This document shows positions 1 through 4,914 of a stretch of DNA of 6,859 nucleotides, piece after piece; positions within the stretch are counted from its first letter, which is position 1, and every line of letters begins with the position of its first letter. The position numbers and the translations under genes are program-made. The notes beneath the pieces are model-generated. The model saw only the letters and a list, made by a program, of their open reading frames with translations. It ran no database searches and was not told where the DNA came from. Location: the NCBI GenBank assembly GCA_017548805.1, contig JAFYZE010000107.1:1-6859 (forward strand). The letters run 5' to 3'. Origin of the DNA: Bacteroidales bacterium. GTDB taxonomy: Bacteria; Bacteroidota; Bacteroidia; Bacteroidales; UBA932.

Positions 1-280
1 AACCGGTTCAGTCACATGGATCAGCCACAGCCCCTTCGTCATCGGTATGAACCCGGATCCAAGGCGACAAAGGGATGAATAGCACGCCTATCGCTACCGC
101 CCGAAAGAACCAAAGAAGCGGTGAGACAGCCGGCACAGCGCCGGAAAGCGGATGCCGCTCCCCTCCTTGGAACGGCGGTCAGGGGACGCCCCCGGTTCAC
201 CGACAGGTGAGGAAAAAGGAACGGACGCGTCGGAAGCAGGTGCGCATGAGGCGGAGTTTCGCGTCGGAGGAGCTCTCCCC
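1..280. other. GC-rich stretch with no supported gene
   Basis: I see no convincing gene here. Several frames on both strands stay open, which is expected in GC-rich DNA, but their translations are rich in Arg, Pro and Ser, change character abruptly and match no family I know. It lies downstream of the small mobile-element genes on the minus strand, so it may be intergenic or decayed element DNA. A weak inverted repeat (CCGGTTCA near 3-10, TGAACCCGG near 48-56, one bulge) is the only local structure noticed. Confidence 0.4.
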
Positions 281-480
281 CTACAGATTCTCTGCCGCCC
301 GGATAATCTCCGGGTCAAAAGAAAAGGAATTCTCGGCCAGTCGGCCGCTTCCGTGAAATCCTGATGTACCTCGCCGAATTCATCGGCGCTTTCACAACGG
401 ATATTGAACGTCAGCCTACTTTCCAATGACACAAATATCTCCAAGCCATCGCTGACTTGGAGATACTCGATGGAATCCAG
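281..480 (-). pseudogene. Remnant of a small unrecognised gene, frame-broken near 337
   Basis: Read leftward from 480, one frame gives a protein-like sequence (LDSIEYLQVSDGLEIFVSL, continuing to HQDFTEAADW at about 337). After that Trp the same frame turns into Arg/Pro-rich text without protein character. Restoring one base there (for example GGG for GG at the Trp codon) moves into the frame reading AENSFSFDPEIIRAAENL, which ends at a TAG at 281-283. The joined product looks like a normal acidic small-protein C-terminus. No ATG or GTG start is found in the first frame between the DUF4313-like stop (488-490) and this segment; the nearest start-like codon is a TTG at 444, well inside the conserved-looking part. 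The gene may be decayed, or the sequence may have a one-base error. I do not recognise the family; its position suggests it was the third gene of the JAB/DUF4313 cassette. Confidence 0.4.
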
Positions 481-487
481 AGTTTCT

Positions 488-781
488 CTACGCGTGATGG
501 TGGAAGGCGTAGAGCTCGTATTGGCAGAACCCGCTGCGCTCCTTGTAGCCCAGCGGAGATGCGATCTTGTTCTTCTTCAGCCAGGCTCCGATGCCGGGCA
601 GGTTGTTCTCGTCGACGAACGCCAGACGGTCAGTCTGGAGAAGACTGCCGAGGTTGACAGTGATTACTGCATAGAGCTCCTCGTCCGGAACGGTGTTCAT
701 CAGGACGGCCAGGGTACCGTTGTTACGGTAGCTGTCGAAGGAGAGTTTCACTTCAGTGTTTTTGAACTTGAGAGTTTTCAT
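488..781 (-). CDS. DUF4313-like small protein of Bacteroidota mobile elements
   Basis: This encodes a 97-residue protein with no signal peptide or membrane segment, so probably cytoplasmic. The sequence (MKTLKFKNTEVKLSFDSYRN at the start, then TVNLGSLLQTDRLAFVDENN, then a GIGAWLKKNKI segment and RSGFCQYELYAF near the end) resembles, from memory, the DUF4313 family found in Bacteroidota conjugative and mobilizable elements. No biochemical function is known to me. The ATG lies 3 nt after the TAA of the JAB-domain gene, so the two are almost certainly cotranscribed and probably translationally coupled. The ending (HHHA) may be slightly altered compared with relatives, because the following reading frame lacks a start codon. 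The gene call is firm; the family assignment is moderately so and could be tested by a Pfam search. Confidence 0.75.
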   Translation of the reverse strand: MKTLKFKNTEVKLSFDSYRNNGTLAVLMNTVPDEELYAVITVNLGSLLQTDRLAFVDENNLPGIGAWLKKNKIASPLGYKERSGFCQYELYAFHHHA

Positions 782-784
782 GAC

Positions 785-1195
785 TTAAAACTTGTTTTGG
801 GTTTCTTCTGCGAAGGAGTAGTAGGAGTTATCCGAAAGGATGATGTGATCGAGAAGCGAGATATCGAAGATGTCGCAAGCTTTCTTGAGCTTGTTGGTCT
901 CGTTCATGTCAGAGGCACTCGGGGCGGGATTCCCGCTCGGGTGGTTGTGGAAGAGGATGATAGCGGTTGCGTTGCAGAGGAGCGCTTCCTTGATGATGCG
1001 CCGGTGGTCGATCTGCGTCGACTTGATGGTTCCTACGGTAATCATCTTCTTGGCCAGTGGAAGGTGGGCTCCATTCAGGAGGAGGATCCAGGACTCCTCG
1101 TGATCGAGGTCACGGAAGTCTTCGCGCAGGTAACCTGCTGCCTGGGCCGATGCTTTGATCGGGGTGTCGGGTGTGTAGTGTGCTTGCTTCTTCAT
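785..1195 (-). CDS. RadC-like JAB (JAMM) domain protein
   Basis: This 136-residue protein is a stand-alone RadC/MPN domain. The JAMM metal-binding signature is intact: H83-N-H85-P-S-G, S93 and D96 fit HxH-x7-S-x2-D, and E33 or E34 could supply the upstream acidic residue. The C-terminal block LLDHIILSDNSYYSFAEE is typical of RadC proteins. The N-terminal helix-hairpin-helix part of chromosomal RadC is missing, as is usual for the short copies on Bacteroidota ICEs, phages and islands. The family is named for DNA repair, but that role is disputed; a zinc-dependent hydrolase activity is plausible but unproven. I chose the ATG at 1195 (MKKQAHYTPD). An in-frame extension to 1267 would read through the structured leader and looks non-conserved. 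The DUF4313-like gene follows after 3 nt. No clear Bacteroidota -7 box was found upstream, so the promoter may lie in the structured region or beyond. Confidence 0.88.
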   Translation of the reverse strand: MKKQAHYTPDTPIKASAQAAGYLREDFRDLDHEESWILLLNGAHLPLAKKMITVGTIKSTQIDHRRIIKEALLCNATAIILFHNHPSGNPAPSASDMNETNKLKKACDIFDISLLDHIILSDNSYYSFAEETQNKF

Positions 1196-1244
1196 AATGC
1201 TACGGTTTGATGGTGAAACATCTTTTTTACGCAGCATGGAATAC

Positions 1245-1344
1245 GTCACCCTGCAGGACATCAGCAAGGCAAGGTGGAGAGCGAAGCGGACCTTGCCGGG
1301 ATGTCCGGGTGACAGAACTTTGCGAAGTGAAAGGAGATGTCACC
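1245..1344. ncRNA. Structured leader or non-coding RNA element with two exclusive folds
   Basis: Three helices nest perfectly: 1245-1251 with 1307-1313 (7 bp), 1256-1262 with 1300-1306 (7 bp) and 1268-1275 with 1290-1297 (8 bp), closing a 14-base loop. Internal bulges are small (TGCA, AGCAA and GG). The outer right strand can also pair with a later segment: GGTGACA (1308-1314) with TGTCACC (1338-1344), enclosing a small ACTT/AAGT stem (1317-1328). The two outer pairings share 1308-1313 and cannot coexist, which is the layout of an attenuator or riboswitch. On the minus strand it would be the 5' leader of the JAB gene, ending about 50 nt before its ATG; on the plus strand it would be an independent RNA. 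As DNA it could be a recombination or transfer site. The pairing is seen directly; the function is unknown. Confidence 0.5.
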
Positions 1345-1453
1345 ATACCGAAGCAGAAGAGGCAGCAATACGAAGCACTCTACCCTCCCGATAATCGGTC
1401 GGTGGAAGAACGAATGTCCGGGTAAAAAGAAAGAGAAATGATGGACCGGAAAC

Positions 1454-1499
1454 CGTTTGGTTTGGTCGGTGGTCTTAGATATACCAAACTGACCAAACG
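1454..1499. repeat. Inverted repeat of TTTGGT boxes
   Basis: CGTTTGGT at 1454-1461 is matched by its exact reverse complement ACCAAACG at 1492-1499. Inside each arm is a further copy of the core (TTTGGT at 1461-1466 and ACCAAA at 1483-1488), so four half-sites sit symmetrically around a roughly 16-base AT-rich centre (1467-1482). This looks like a binding site for a dimeric or tetrameric DNA-binding protein, such as a regulator or recombinase. It could also fold as a hairpin, although the inner boxes are offset by three bases and would leave a bulge. No neighbouring gene encodes an obvious partner. Confidence 0.45.
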
Positions 1500-1576
1500 A
1501 TTATATCTGGAGATCTCGATTTGTGTCTATTTTCCTTTTACCAGAAGAAAAATGAACAAAATCGCTTAGGAGTTGT

Positions 1577-1584
1577 TATATTTG
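1577..1584 (+). promoter_or_regulatory. Candidate Bacteroidota -7 box (TATATTTG)
   Basis: TATATTTG fits the Bacteroidota -7 consensus TAnnTTTG on the plus strand. No TTG-type -33 box is found at the usual 19-21 bases upstream, so it is weak as a promoter. It gains interest from the hairpin terminator ending about 75 bases downstream with no gene between. Confidence 0.3.
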
Positions 1585-1733
1585 TCCCAACTGACAGTCA
1601 ACAGACTGACACGTTAATAATTCAATCGCCCCACTTGCTGAGACAGCAGGTGGGGTTTTCTACACGGTGACGGGACAATTTCTTGGCAAAATCGGGCAAC
1701 GACAAATCTACGGGACAAATCCGGGACTATTTT
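1580..1733. repeat. Imperfect GGGACAAAT repeats, possible integrase arm sites
   Basis: Related motifs recur: ATTTGTCCC (inverted) at 1580-1588, GGGACAATT at 1672-1680, a looser CGACAAATC at 1700-1708, GGGACAAAT at 1712-1720 and GGGACTATT at 1723-1731. They are concentrated between the plus-strand terminator hairpin and the tRNA terminator. Clusters of short, mixed-orientation repeats beside a tRNA 3' end are what arm-type binding sites of a tyrosine recombinase would look like. The repeats are seen directly; the role is inferred, and no integrase gene is in the window. Confidence 0.4.
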
Positions 1734-1748
1734 AATAGCAATCGCCCC
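1623..1748 (+). repeat. Direct repeat CAATCGCCCC, two copies 116 bp apart
   Basis: CAATCGCCCC occurs exactly at 1623-1632 and 1739-1748. Each copy forms the left foot of a strong hairpin (1629-1655 and 1741-1770), although the rest of the two stems differs. A ten-base exact repeat flanking hairpins just outside a tRNA could be a trace of an integration or excision event at the tRNA terminator, or a duplicated terminator foot. The repeat is certain; the explanation is not. Confidence 0.5.
1629..1659 (+). terminator. Rho-independent terminator hairpin, plus strand
   Basis: CCCCACTTGCTG (1629-1640) pairs with CAGCAGGTGGGG (1644-1655) as a 12-bp stem with one G-U pair and a three-base loop (AGA). 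TTTT follows at 1656-1659. This is a classic intrinsic terminator for plus-strand transcription. No plus-strand protein gene ends upstream, so it may end a short RNA started near 1590 or shield the tRNA locus from readthrough out of the element. The reverse orientation lacks a T run. Confidence 0.6.
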
Positions 1749-1770
1749 TACAGCGTACTGTAGAGGCGAT
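1741..1770 (-). terminator. Hairpin downstream of tRNA-Cys, likely its terminator
   Basis: The arms 1741-1753 and 1758-1770 pair over 13 positions around a four-base loop. One position is C/A on the plus strand but becomes a permitted G-U pair in minus-strand RNA, so the stem is complete only in the direction of tRNA transcription. The downstream sequence on that strand is TTGCTATTAAAA, a broken rather than pure T tract. The hairpin begins 4 bases after the tRNA 3' end. Confidence 0.6.
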
Positions 1771-1774
1771 ATCG

Positions 1775-1845
1775 AGGTGCCTAGCGGAATTGAACCGCTC
1801 TACCTGGTTTTGCAGACCAGTGCCTAACCTCCCGGCCCAGGCACC
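1775..1845 (-). tRNA. tRNA-Cys (anticodon GCA)
   Basis: This is a full 71-nt tRNA read on the minus strand. The acceptor arm GGTGCCT (1839-1845) pairs with AGGCACC (1776-1782), and the discriminator base is U (1775), the Cys identity base. The anticodon arm is CTGGT-CTGCAAA-ACCAG with anticodon GCA, and the T arm is GAGCGGTTCAATTCCGCTA-like with the GTTCAAT loop. CCA is not encoded, as is common in Bacteroidota. It has its own promoter (1857-1887) and a hairpin terminator. The accessory genes lie just past its 3' end, making it a candidate integration site. Confidence 0.95.
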
Positions 1846-1856
1846 AAAAAGGACTA

Positions 1857-1887
1857 CAAAGATAGGGATTCTTTTTTTATATCCAAA
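1857..1887 (-). promoter_or_regulatory. Consensus promoter of tRNA-Cys
   Basis: On the minus strand TTTG (1884-1887) and TATCTTTG (1857-1864) are separated by exactly 19 bases. This matches the Bacteroidota sigma consensus TTTG-N19-21-TAnnTTTG perfectly. Transcription would start near 1850, a few bases before the mature tRNA 5' end at 1845. The -33 box lies 7 bases after the stop codon of the glycosyltransferase gene. Confidence 0.8.
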
Positions 1888-1894
1888 GAAAATA

Positions 1895-3070
1895 TTACCG
1901 CTCGATGGGACGGATGAGAAAACGGCGGGAGAGGATCGCATTGTAGCGGTCCAGGGCCTCGTCCGCAATGTCTTCCCAGGAGCGGACGATGCTGCGTGCG
2001 CCGCGCCCGACGGCCTTGATCCGGCCAGGGTCTGCGGCCAATGCGCGGAGCAGCGCCTCGAAGTCGTCAAGCGTGCCGGCGATCTTGAATCCGGTCTCGC
2101 CGTCTGTGAGCATGCCCGAAGCAGACGCTTCCCGGAGCATAACGGAAGGCGTGCCAAGGGCGGCGGCTTCGCGGACCACAAGGCCGTCAGTGTCGTAAAG
2201 CGACGGGAACAGGAACAGGTCTGCAGCCGCATAGTACCGCTTAAGCAACTCGCGGTCTGTCACACGTCCCACGAAGGTTACTTTTTCCCCGATACCCAAT
2301 TGCGATACGAGTTCTTTCATCTCCCCTTCCGCATAACCGGTACCGATGAAGAACATCCTGTATGGCAAGTCCTTGATACGGGCTAGTGCTTCGATGGTGA
2401 GACGGAGGTTCTTCTCCCAGATGTGCTGGCCGACAAAGAGCATAGTGAAAAGACCGTCTTCGAGGCCCAGTGCCGTTCTAGCCTCCTGGAAAAACGATTC
2501 CGGATAATCACCGGCAAGGTCGCAGCCGTTGGGCATGACGTCGACAGGGCCTTTGTATCCGTAGCTGTAAAGCACGTCCTTGACGGACTCCTGCGGGACC
2601 CAGACGGCGTCAGCTTTCTTGTAGAAGCGGACGATCTCCTTGATCACGACATCGACCATGGGGGCGGGCATGATGCGGGAGAAATCATCACGGTACTTGG
2701 AGTGGAAGGTCGCTACCAGGGGGATCTTCTGGACACGCGCCACACGGGAAGCCGTCATGCCGGCCACGAAAGGACTGTGGGCGTGGACGACCTTGAACCT
2801 GCGTTTGAGAAGTTGCTTGAGGAAGGCTGGATCCATCTCGGAAATACCCGTGACATAAGGCGCCCTGAAAGGGACCGGCACGGACAGATAATCCAACACT
2901 TCATAAGCCCTGTCGCTATAGTCCGCTCCGGGATTGCGGGGAGTAATGACAGAGACCCCTCCGACCTTCTCCTGCATCCAGCGTGCGTAGTTCTCGACGC
3001 AAACGGCCACTCCGTCCATCACGGGCGGAAAACTCTCGTTGAAAAGACCGATGTTCGCGTCCTGGGCCAT
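1895..3070 (-). CDS. GT4-family glycosyltransferase
   Basis: This 391-residue protein has the two-Rossmann GT-B layout of glycosyltransferase family 4. The acceptor half begins IGLFNESFPPVMDGVAVCV (7-25) and contains VVHAHSPF (94-101) and TFHSKYRDDF (121-130). The donor half carries PNGCDL (180-185), FVGQHIWEKNL (212-222, with K220 of the usual EKN motif) and FPSLYDTDGLVVREAAALG (288-306). In the EX7E position the pair is D293/E301, a conservative change that I recall as common in this subgroup. The enzyme should transfer a sugar from a nucleotide-sugar, perhaps to a lipid or envelope glycan; donor and acceptor cannot be told. No signal peptide or membrane span is seen, so it acts on the cytoplasmic side. 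It is the last operon gene, starting 9 nt after the rlmI-type stop. Confidence 0.93.
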   Translation of the reverse strand: MAQDANIGLFNESFPPVMDGVAVCVENYARWMQEKVGGVSVITPRNPGADYSDRAYEVLDYLSVPVPFRAPYVTGISEMDPAFLKQLLKRRFKVVHAHSPFVAGMTASRVARVQKIPLVATFHSKYRDDFSRIMPAPMVDVVIKEIVRFYKKADAVWVPQESVKDVLYSYGYKGPVDVMPNGCDLAGDYPESFFQEARTALGLEDGLFTMLFVGQHIWEKNLRLTIEALARIKDLPYRMFFIGTGYAEGEMKELVSQLGIGEKVTFVGRVTDRELLKRYYAAADLFLFPSLYDTDGLVVREAAALGTPSVMLREASASGMLTDGETGFKIAGTLDDFEALLRALAADPGRIKAVGRGARSIVRSWEDIADEALDRYNAILSRRFLIRPIER

Positions 3071-3079
3071 GACGGGGAC

Positions 3080-4279
3080 TTACTCTACGTACAGCAGCAG
3101 GCCCTTGAGATACTCCCCTTCCGGATGATAGATGCTCACGGGGTGGTCGGCGGGTTGGTTCAGGCGGTCGAGGATGCGGACAGAGCGGCCGACCGAGGCC
3201 GCGGCGGAGAATACCGCAAGCGCGAACGCCTCCTTGTCGACGACCTGCGAGCAGCTGTAGGTGAAGACCAGGCCGCCGGGAGCGACCTTGGCAATCGCGG
3301 CGGCGTTGAGCCTCTGATACGCCCGCAGAGCGTTCTTCAGCACGCCGCGATGCTTGGCAAATGCCGGCGGATCGACTATCATGAGATCGTATTTCCCTTC
3401 GGGGACATTCTTGAGGAAATCGATGGCATCCGTGCAATAGCCGGTATGAAGCGAGGCGTCGAAGCCATTGAGAGCAACGTTGCGGTCCACCATCATCATG
3501 GCCTTGGCGGAGCTGTCGACCGAATCGACATGCACCGCGCCGGCGGCCAGGGCGTAGATGGAGAAGCCTCCCGTATAGCAGAAGAGGTTCAGTACGTTGC
3601 GGCCGGCGGAATAGCGCCCGACGAGCGCGCGGTTCTCCCTCTGGTCGAGAAAGAAGCCGGTCTTCTGCCCTTCGGTCCAGTTGACGATGAACTTGTGGCC
3701 GTTCTCCAGGACGGTCTGCTCGTCGTCGGAAAAGCCCTCGGAGCGATAGAGATAGCCATCGATGAGCTCGAGACCGGCCTTGTAAGGCGCTGTACCTGAA
3801 CTCTTGTCATAGACAGCCTTGAGGCGGTCGCCATAAATGGCCTTCAGCGCCTCGCAGACCTGATGCCTTGCGCGGAACATGCCTACGGAATGCGCCTGCA
3901 GCACGCAAACTCCGTCGTAATAGTCGATGATCAGGCCGGGCAGCCCGTCGCCCTCGCCATGGACGAGGCGGTAGCACGCGGTGCGTGCGTCGCCTCCCCC
4001 GTCCAGGCCCACGGCGCGCCGGACCTCAATGGCCCGGCCCAGCATGACCTCATAGAAGTCAGGCGCAAGCGCGGACTGGTCGAAGCTGAGTATACGGACC
4101 GCGATGGAGCCCACCTGGTAGTGCCCGCAGCCGAGGAAACCTCCGTCCGAGGCGTGCACCGACACGATGTCGCCTTCGGCGGGATGGCCCGCGACCTGCG
4201 CTATGGCGCCGGAAAACACCCAGGGATGGAAACGCAGGAGGGAGTCCTCCCTACCTTTCTTCAGTATGACCTTGATCAT
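3080..4279 (-). CDS. rlmI: Class I SAM-dependent 23S rRNA (cytosine-C5) methyltransferase, RlmI type
   Basis: This 399-residue protein matches RlmI-family enzymes (COG1092), which methylate C5 of a cytosine in 23S rRNA (C1962 in E. coli), in length and domain order. An N-terminal PUA domain (about 1-75, with LLRFHPWVFSGAI) is followed by a linker with GEGDGLPGLIIDYY (108-121) and the Rossmann methyltransferase. Visible motifs are GQKTGFFLDQRENR (204-217), SAM motif I LNLFCYTGGFS (230-240), acidic VDSS (254-257), motif IV VDPPAFAK (302-309) and FTYSCS (339-344), with C343 as the likely catalytic Cys. The start agrees with the family N-terminus and overlaps the end of the exonuclease gene by 29 nt, suggesting coupled translation. 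The exact target base in this organism is inferred from the family. Confidence 0.93.
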   Translation of the reverse strand: MIKVILKKGREDSLLRFHPWVFSGAIAQVAGHPAEGDIVSVHASDGGFLGCGHYQVGSIAVRILSFDQSALAPDFYEVMLGRAIEVRRAVGLDGGGDARTACYRLVHGEGDGLPGLIIDYYDGVCVLQAHSVGMFRARHQVCEALKAIYGDRLKAVYDKSSGTAPYKAGLELIDGYLYRSEGFSDDEQTVLENGHKFIVNWTEGQKTGFFLDQRENRALVGRYSAGRNVLNLFCYTGGFSIYALAAGAVHVDSVDSSAKAMMMVDRNVALNGFDASLHTGYCTDAIDFLKNVPEGKYDLMIVDPPAFAKHRGVLKNALRAYQRLNAAAIAKVAPGGLVFTYSCSQVVDKEAFALAVFSAAASVGRSVRILDRLNQPADHPVSIYHPEGEYLKGLLLYVE

Positions 4280-4913
4280 TGGATTCGGTTTTTACAGGGT
4301 TCGGGAGAAGCTGTTCAGGAGTCAGGGGATGCTTCTCCGAGCGGAGGAGCTTTAGGTACATCTCGCGGCACACCCAGGCGTCGGTGGCAGCATAGCGCTG
4401 CTGCGCCTCGCTGAGCCTCTCCGCTTCCCAGTTGGAGAGCTGCTGCGTCTTGGATATCCTGATACCCAGGATGTTGGCGGCCATCTTCTTTACGGCCTTG
4501 TCCCTGATGCCATACTCCCATCCTATCTTCTGCAGGTCGACGAAGGAACCCGGCTCAAAGCCGTGAAGCCTCTTGAGCCCGCGCAGGTCGTCATGCACGG
4601 CTGCGCCGACCTTGACGATGCGCGGGTCGGACAGCAGCCTGCATAGGCTTGCGGGCATGCCGCATTTCTTAATCCTGAAAAGATACGCCTTGGTGGCGCC
4701 GGAGAGTTGGAGAAGGGACACCCCGTAATGGGGCTGGTCCGCGGAGAACGAAGGGCGGGACTCGGTATCGAACCCTATTATCTTCTGCCTGCGCAGGTAT
4801 GCGACGGCCTTGTCAAAGGCCGCTCCCGTCTCCTCGATGACGGTGATGGTCCCCGGGAATGATACCAGGGGCATGCTGTCTATCTCTTCGGCCGGTATGG
4901 TGATCCTATACAT
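4251..4913 (-). CDS. DEDDy 3'-5' exonuclease (RNase D / WRN-like domain)
   Basis: This 220-residue protein is a single 3'-5' exonuclease domain. ExoI is IGFDTES (D49 and E51), ExoII lies in KVGAAVHDDLRGL (D109 likely) and ExoIII is YAATDAW (Y174 and D178), giving the complete DEDDy set of metal ligands and tyrosine. There is no HRDC or helicase domain, so it is not full RNase D or WRN; an RNA 3'-end trimming role is plausible, with DNA possible. I chose the ATG at 4913, one base after the TGA of the lipoprotein gene (TGACATG). A longer frame to 4970 would overlap that gene by 56 nt and adds a Pro/Arg-rich, unlikely N-terminus. The 3' end overlaps the methyltransferase gene by 29 nt. I recall this nuclease-methylase pairing in other Bacteroidota, consistent with linked roles in ribosome or RNA maturation. 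Confidence 0.92.
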   Translation of the reverse strand: MYRITIPAEEIDSMPLVSFPGTITVIEETGAAFDKAVAYLRRQKIIGFDTESRPSFSADQPHYGVSLLQLSGATKAYLFRIKKCGMPASLCRLLSDPRIVKVGAAVHDDLRGLKRLHGFEPGSFVDLQKIGWEYGIRDKAVKKMAANILGIRISKTQQLSNWEAERLSEAQQRYAATDAWVCREMYLKLLRSEKHPLTPEQLLPNPVKTESNDQGHTEER

Positions 4914-4914
4914 G

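Larger units (their letters stand above)
1196..1774. other. 579-base intergenic region rich in structure, no convincing gene
   Basis: No protein gene here is well supported. Base composition changes along the stretch: about 1240-1430 is GC-rich and structured, while 1430-1740 is AT-richer with repeats. It holds the long interrupted stem and its alternative partner (1245-1344), the TTTGGT inverted repeat (1454-1499), a TATATTTG box (1577-1584), a hairpin with a T run (1629-1659), GGGACAAAT-type repeats (1580-1733) and the tRNA terminator hairpin (1741-1770). A 71-codon plus-strand frame (1210-1425) is open and its C-terminal half (VTELCEVKGDV to EERMSG) is not implausible, but it runs across the whole structured element and has no promoter or ribosome binding site I can see. 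The region separates the mobile-element genes from tRNA-Cys and probably carries recombination and regulatory sites. Confidence 0.5.

Noticed and set aside
94..444. Single minus-strand gene of 116 codons
   Set aside because: Only the first ~36 codons look like protein; past about 337 the plausible continuation is in another frame, and its start would be a TTG inside that text. Recorded as a remnant instead.
404..1210. Plus-strand open frame of 268 codons opposite the JAB and DUF4313-like genes
   Set aside because: It is antisense to two genes with clear family features and has Val/Asp/Leu-heavy text with no domain of its own.
1196..1267. Longer N-terminus of the JAB-domain protein starting at 1267
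   Set aside because: The extra 24 residues fall in the structured leader and do not resemble RadC N-termini; the ATG at 1195 gives a usual short-form length.
1210..1425. Plus-strand 71-codon gene
   Set aside because: It spans the long stem structure, has no promoter or ribosome binding site, and its N-terminal half has no protein character. The C-terminal half is not absurd, so a homology search would settle it.
1300..1660. CRISPR array
   Set aside because: The repeats here are short, of several different kinds and in both orientations, with no regular spacing.
1790..2386. Plus-strand open frame of 198 codons starting inside tRNA-Cys
   Set aside because: It begins within the tRNA and runs antisense to the glycosyltransferase gene; no independent support.
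2423..3799. Plus-strand open frame of 458 codons opposite the glycosyltransferase and methyltransferase genes
   Set aside because: It crosses the boundary of two well-supported minus-strand genes; its sequence is a mirror of their codon pattern, and it shows no motif or promoter.
3863..4414. Plus-strand open frame of 183 codons
   Set aside because: It is antisense to the methyltransferase N-terminus and exonuclease C-terminus, with no recognisable family.
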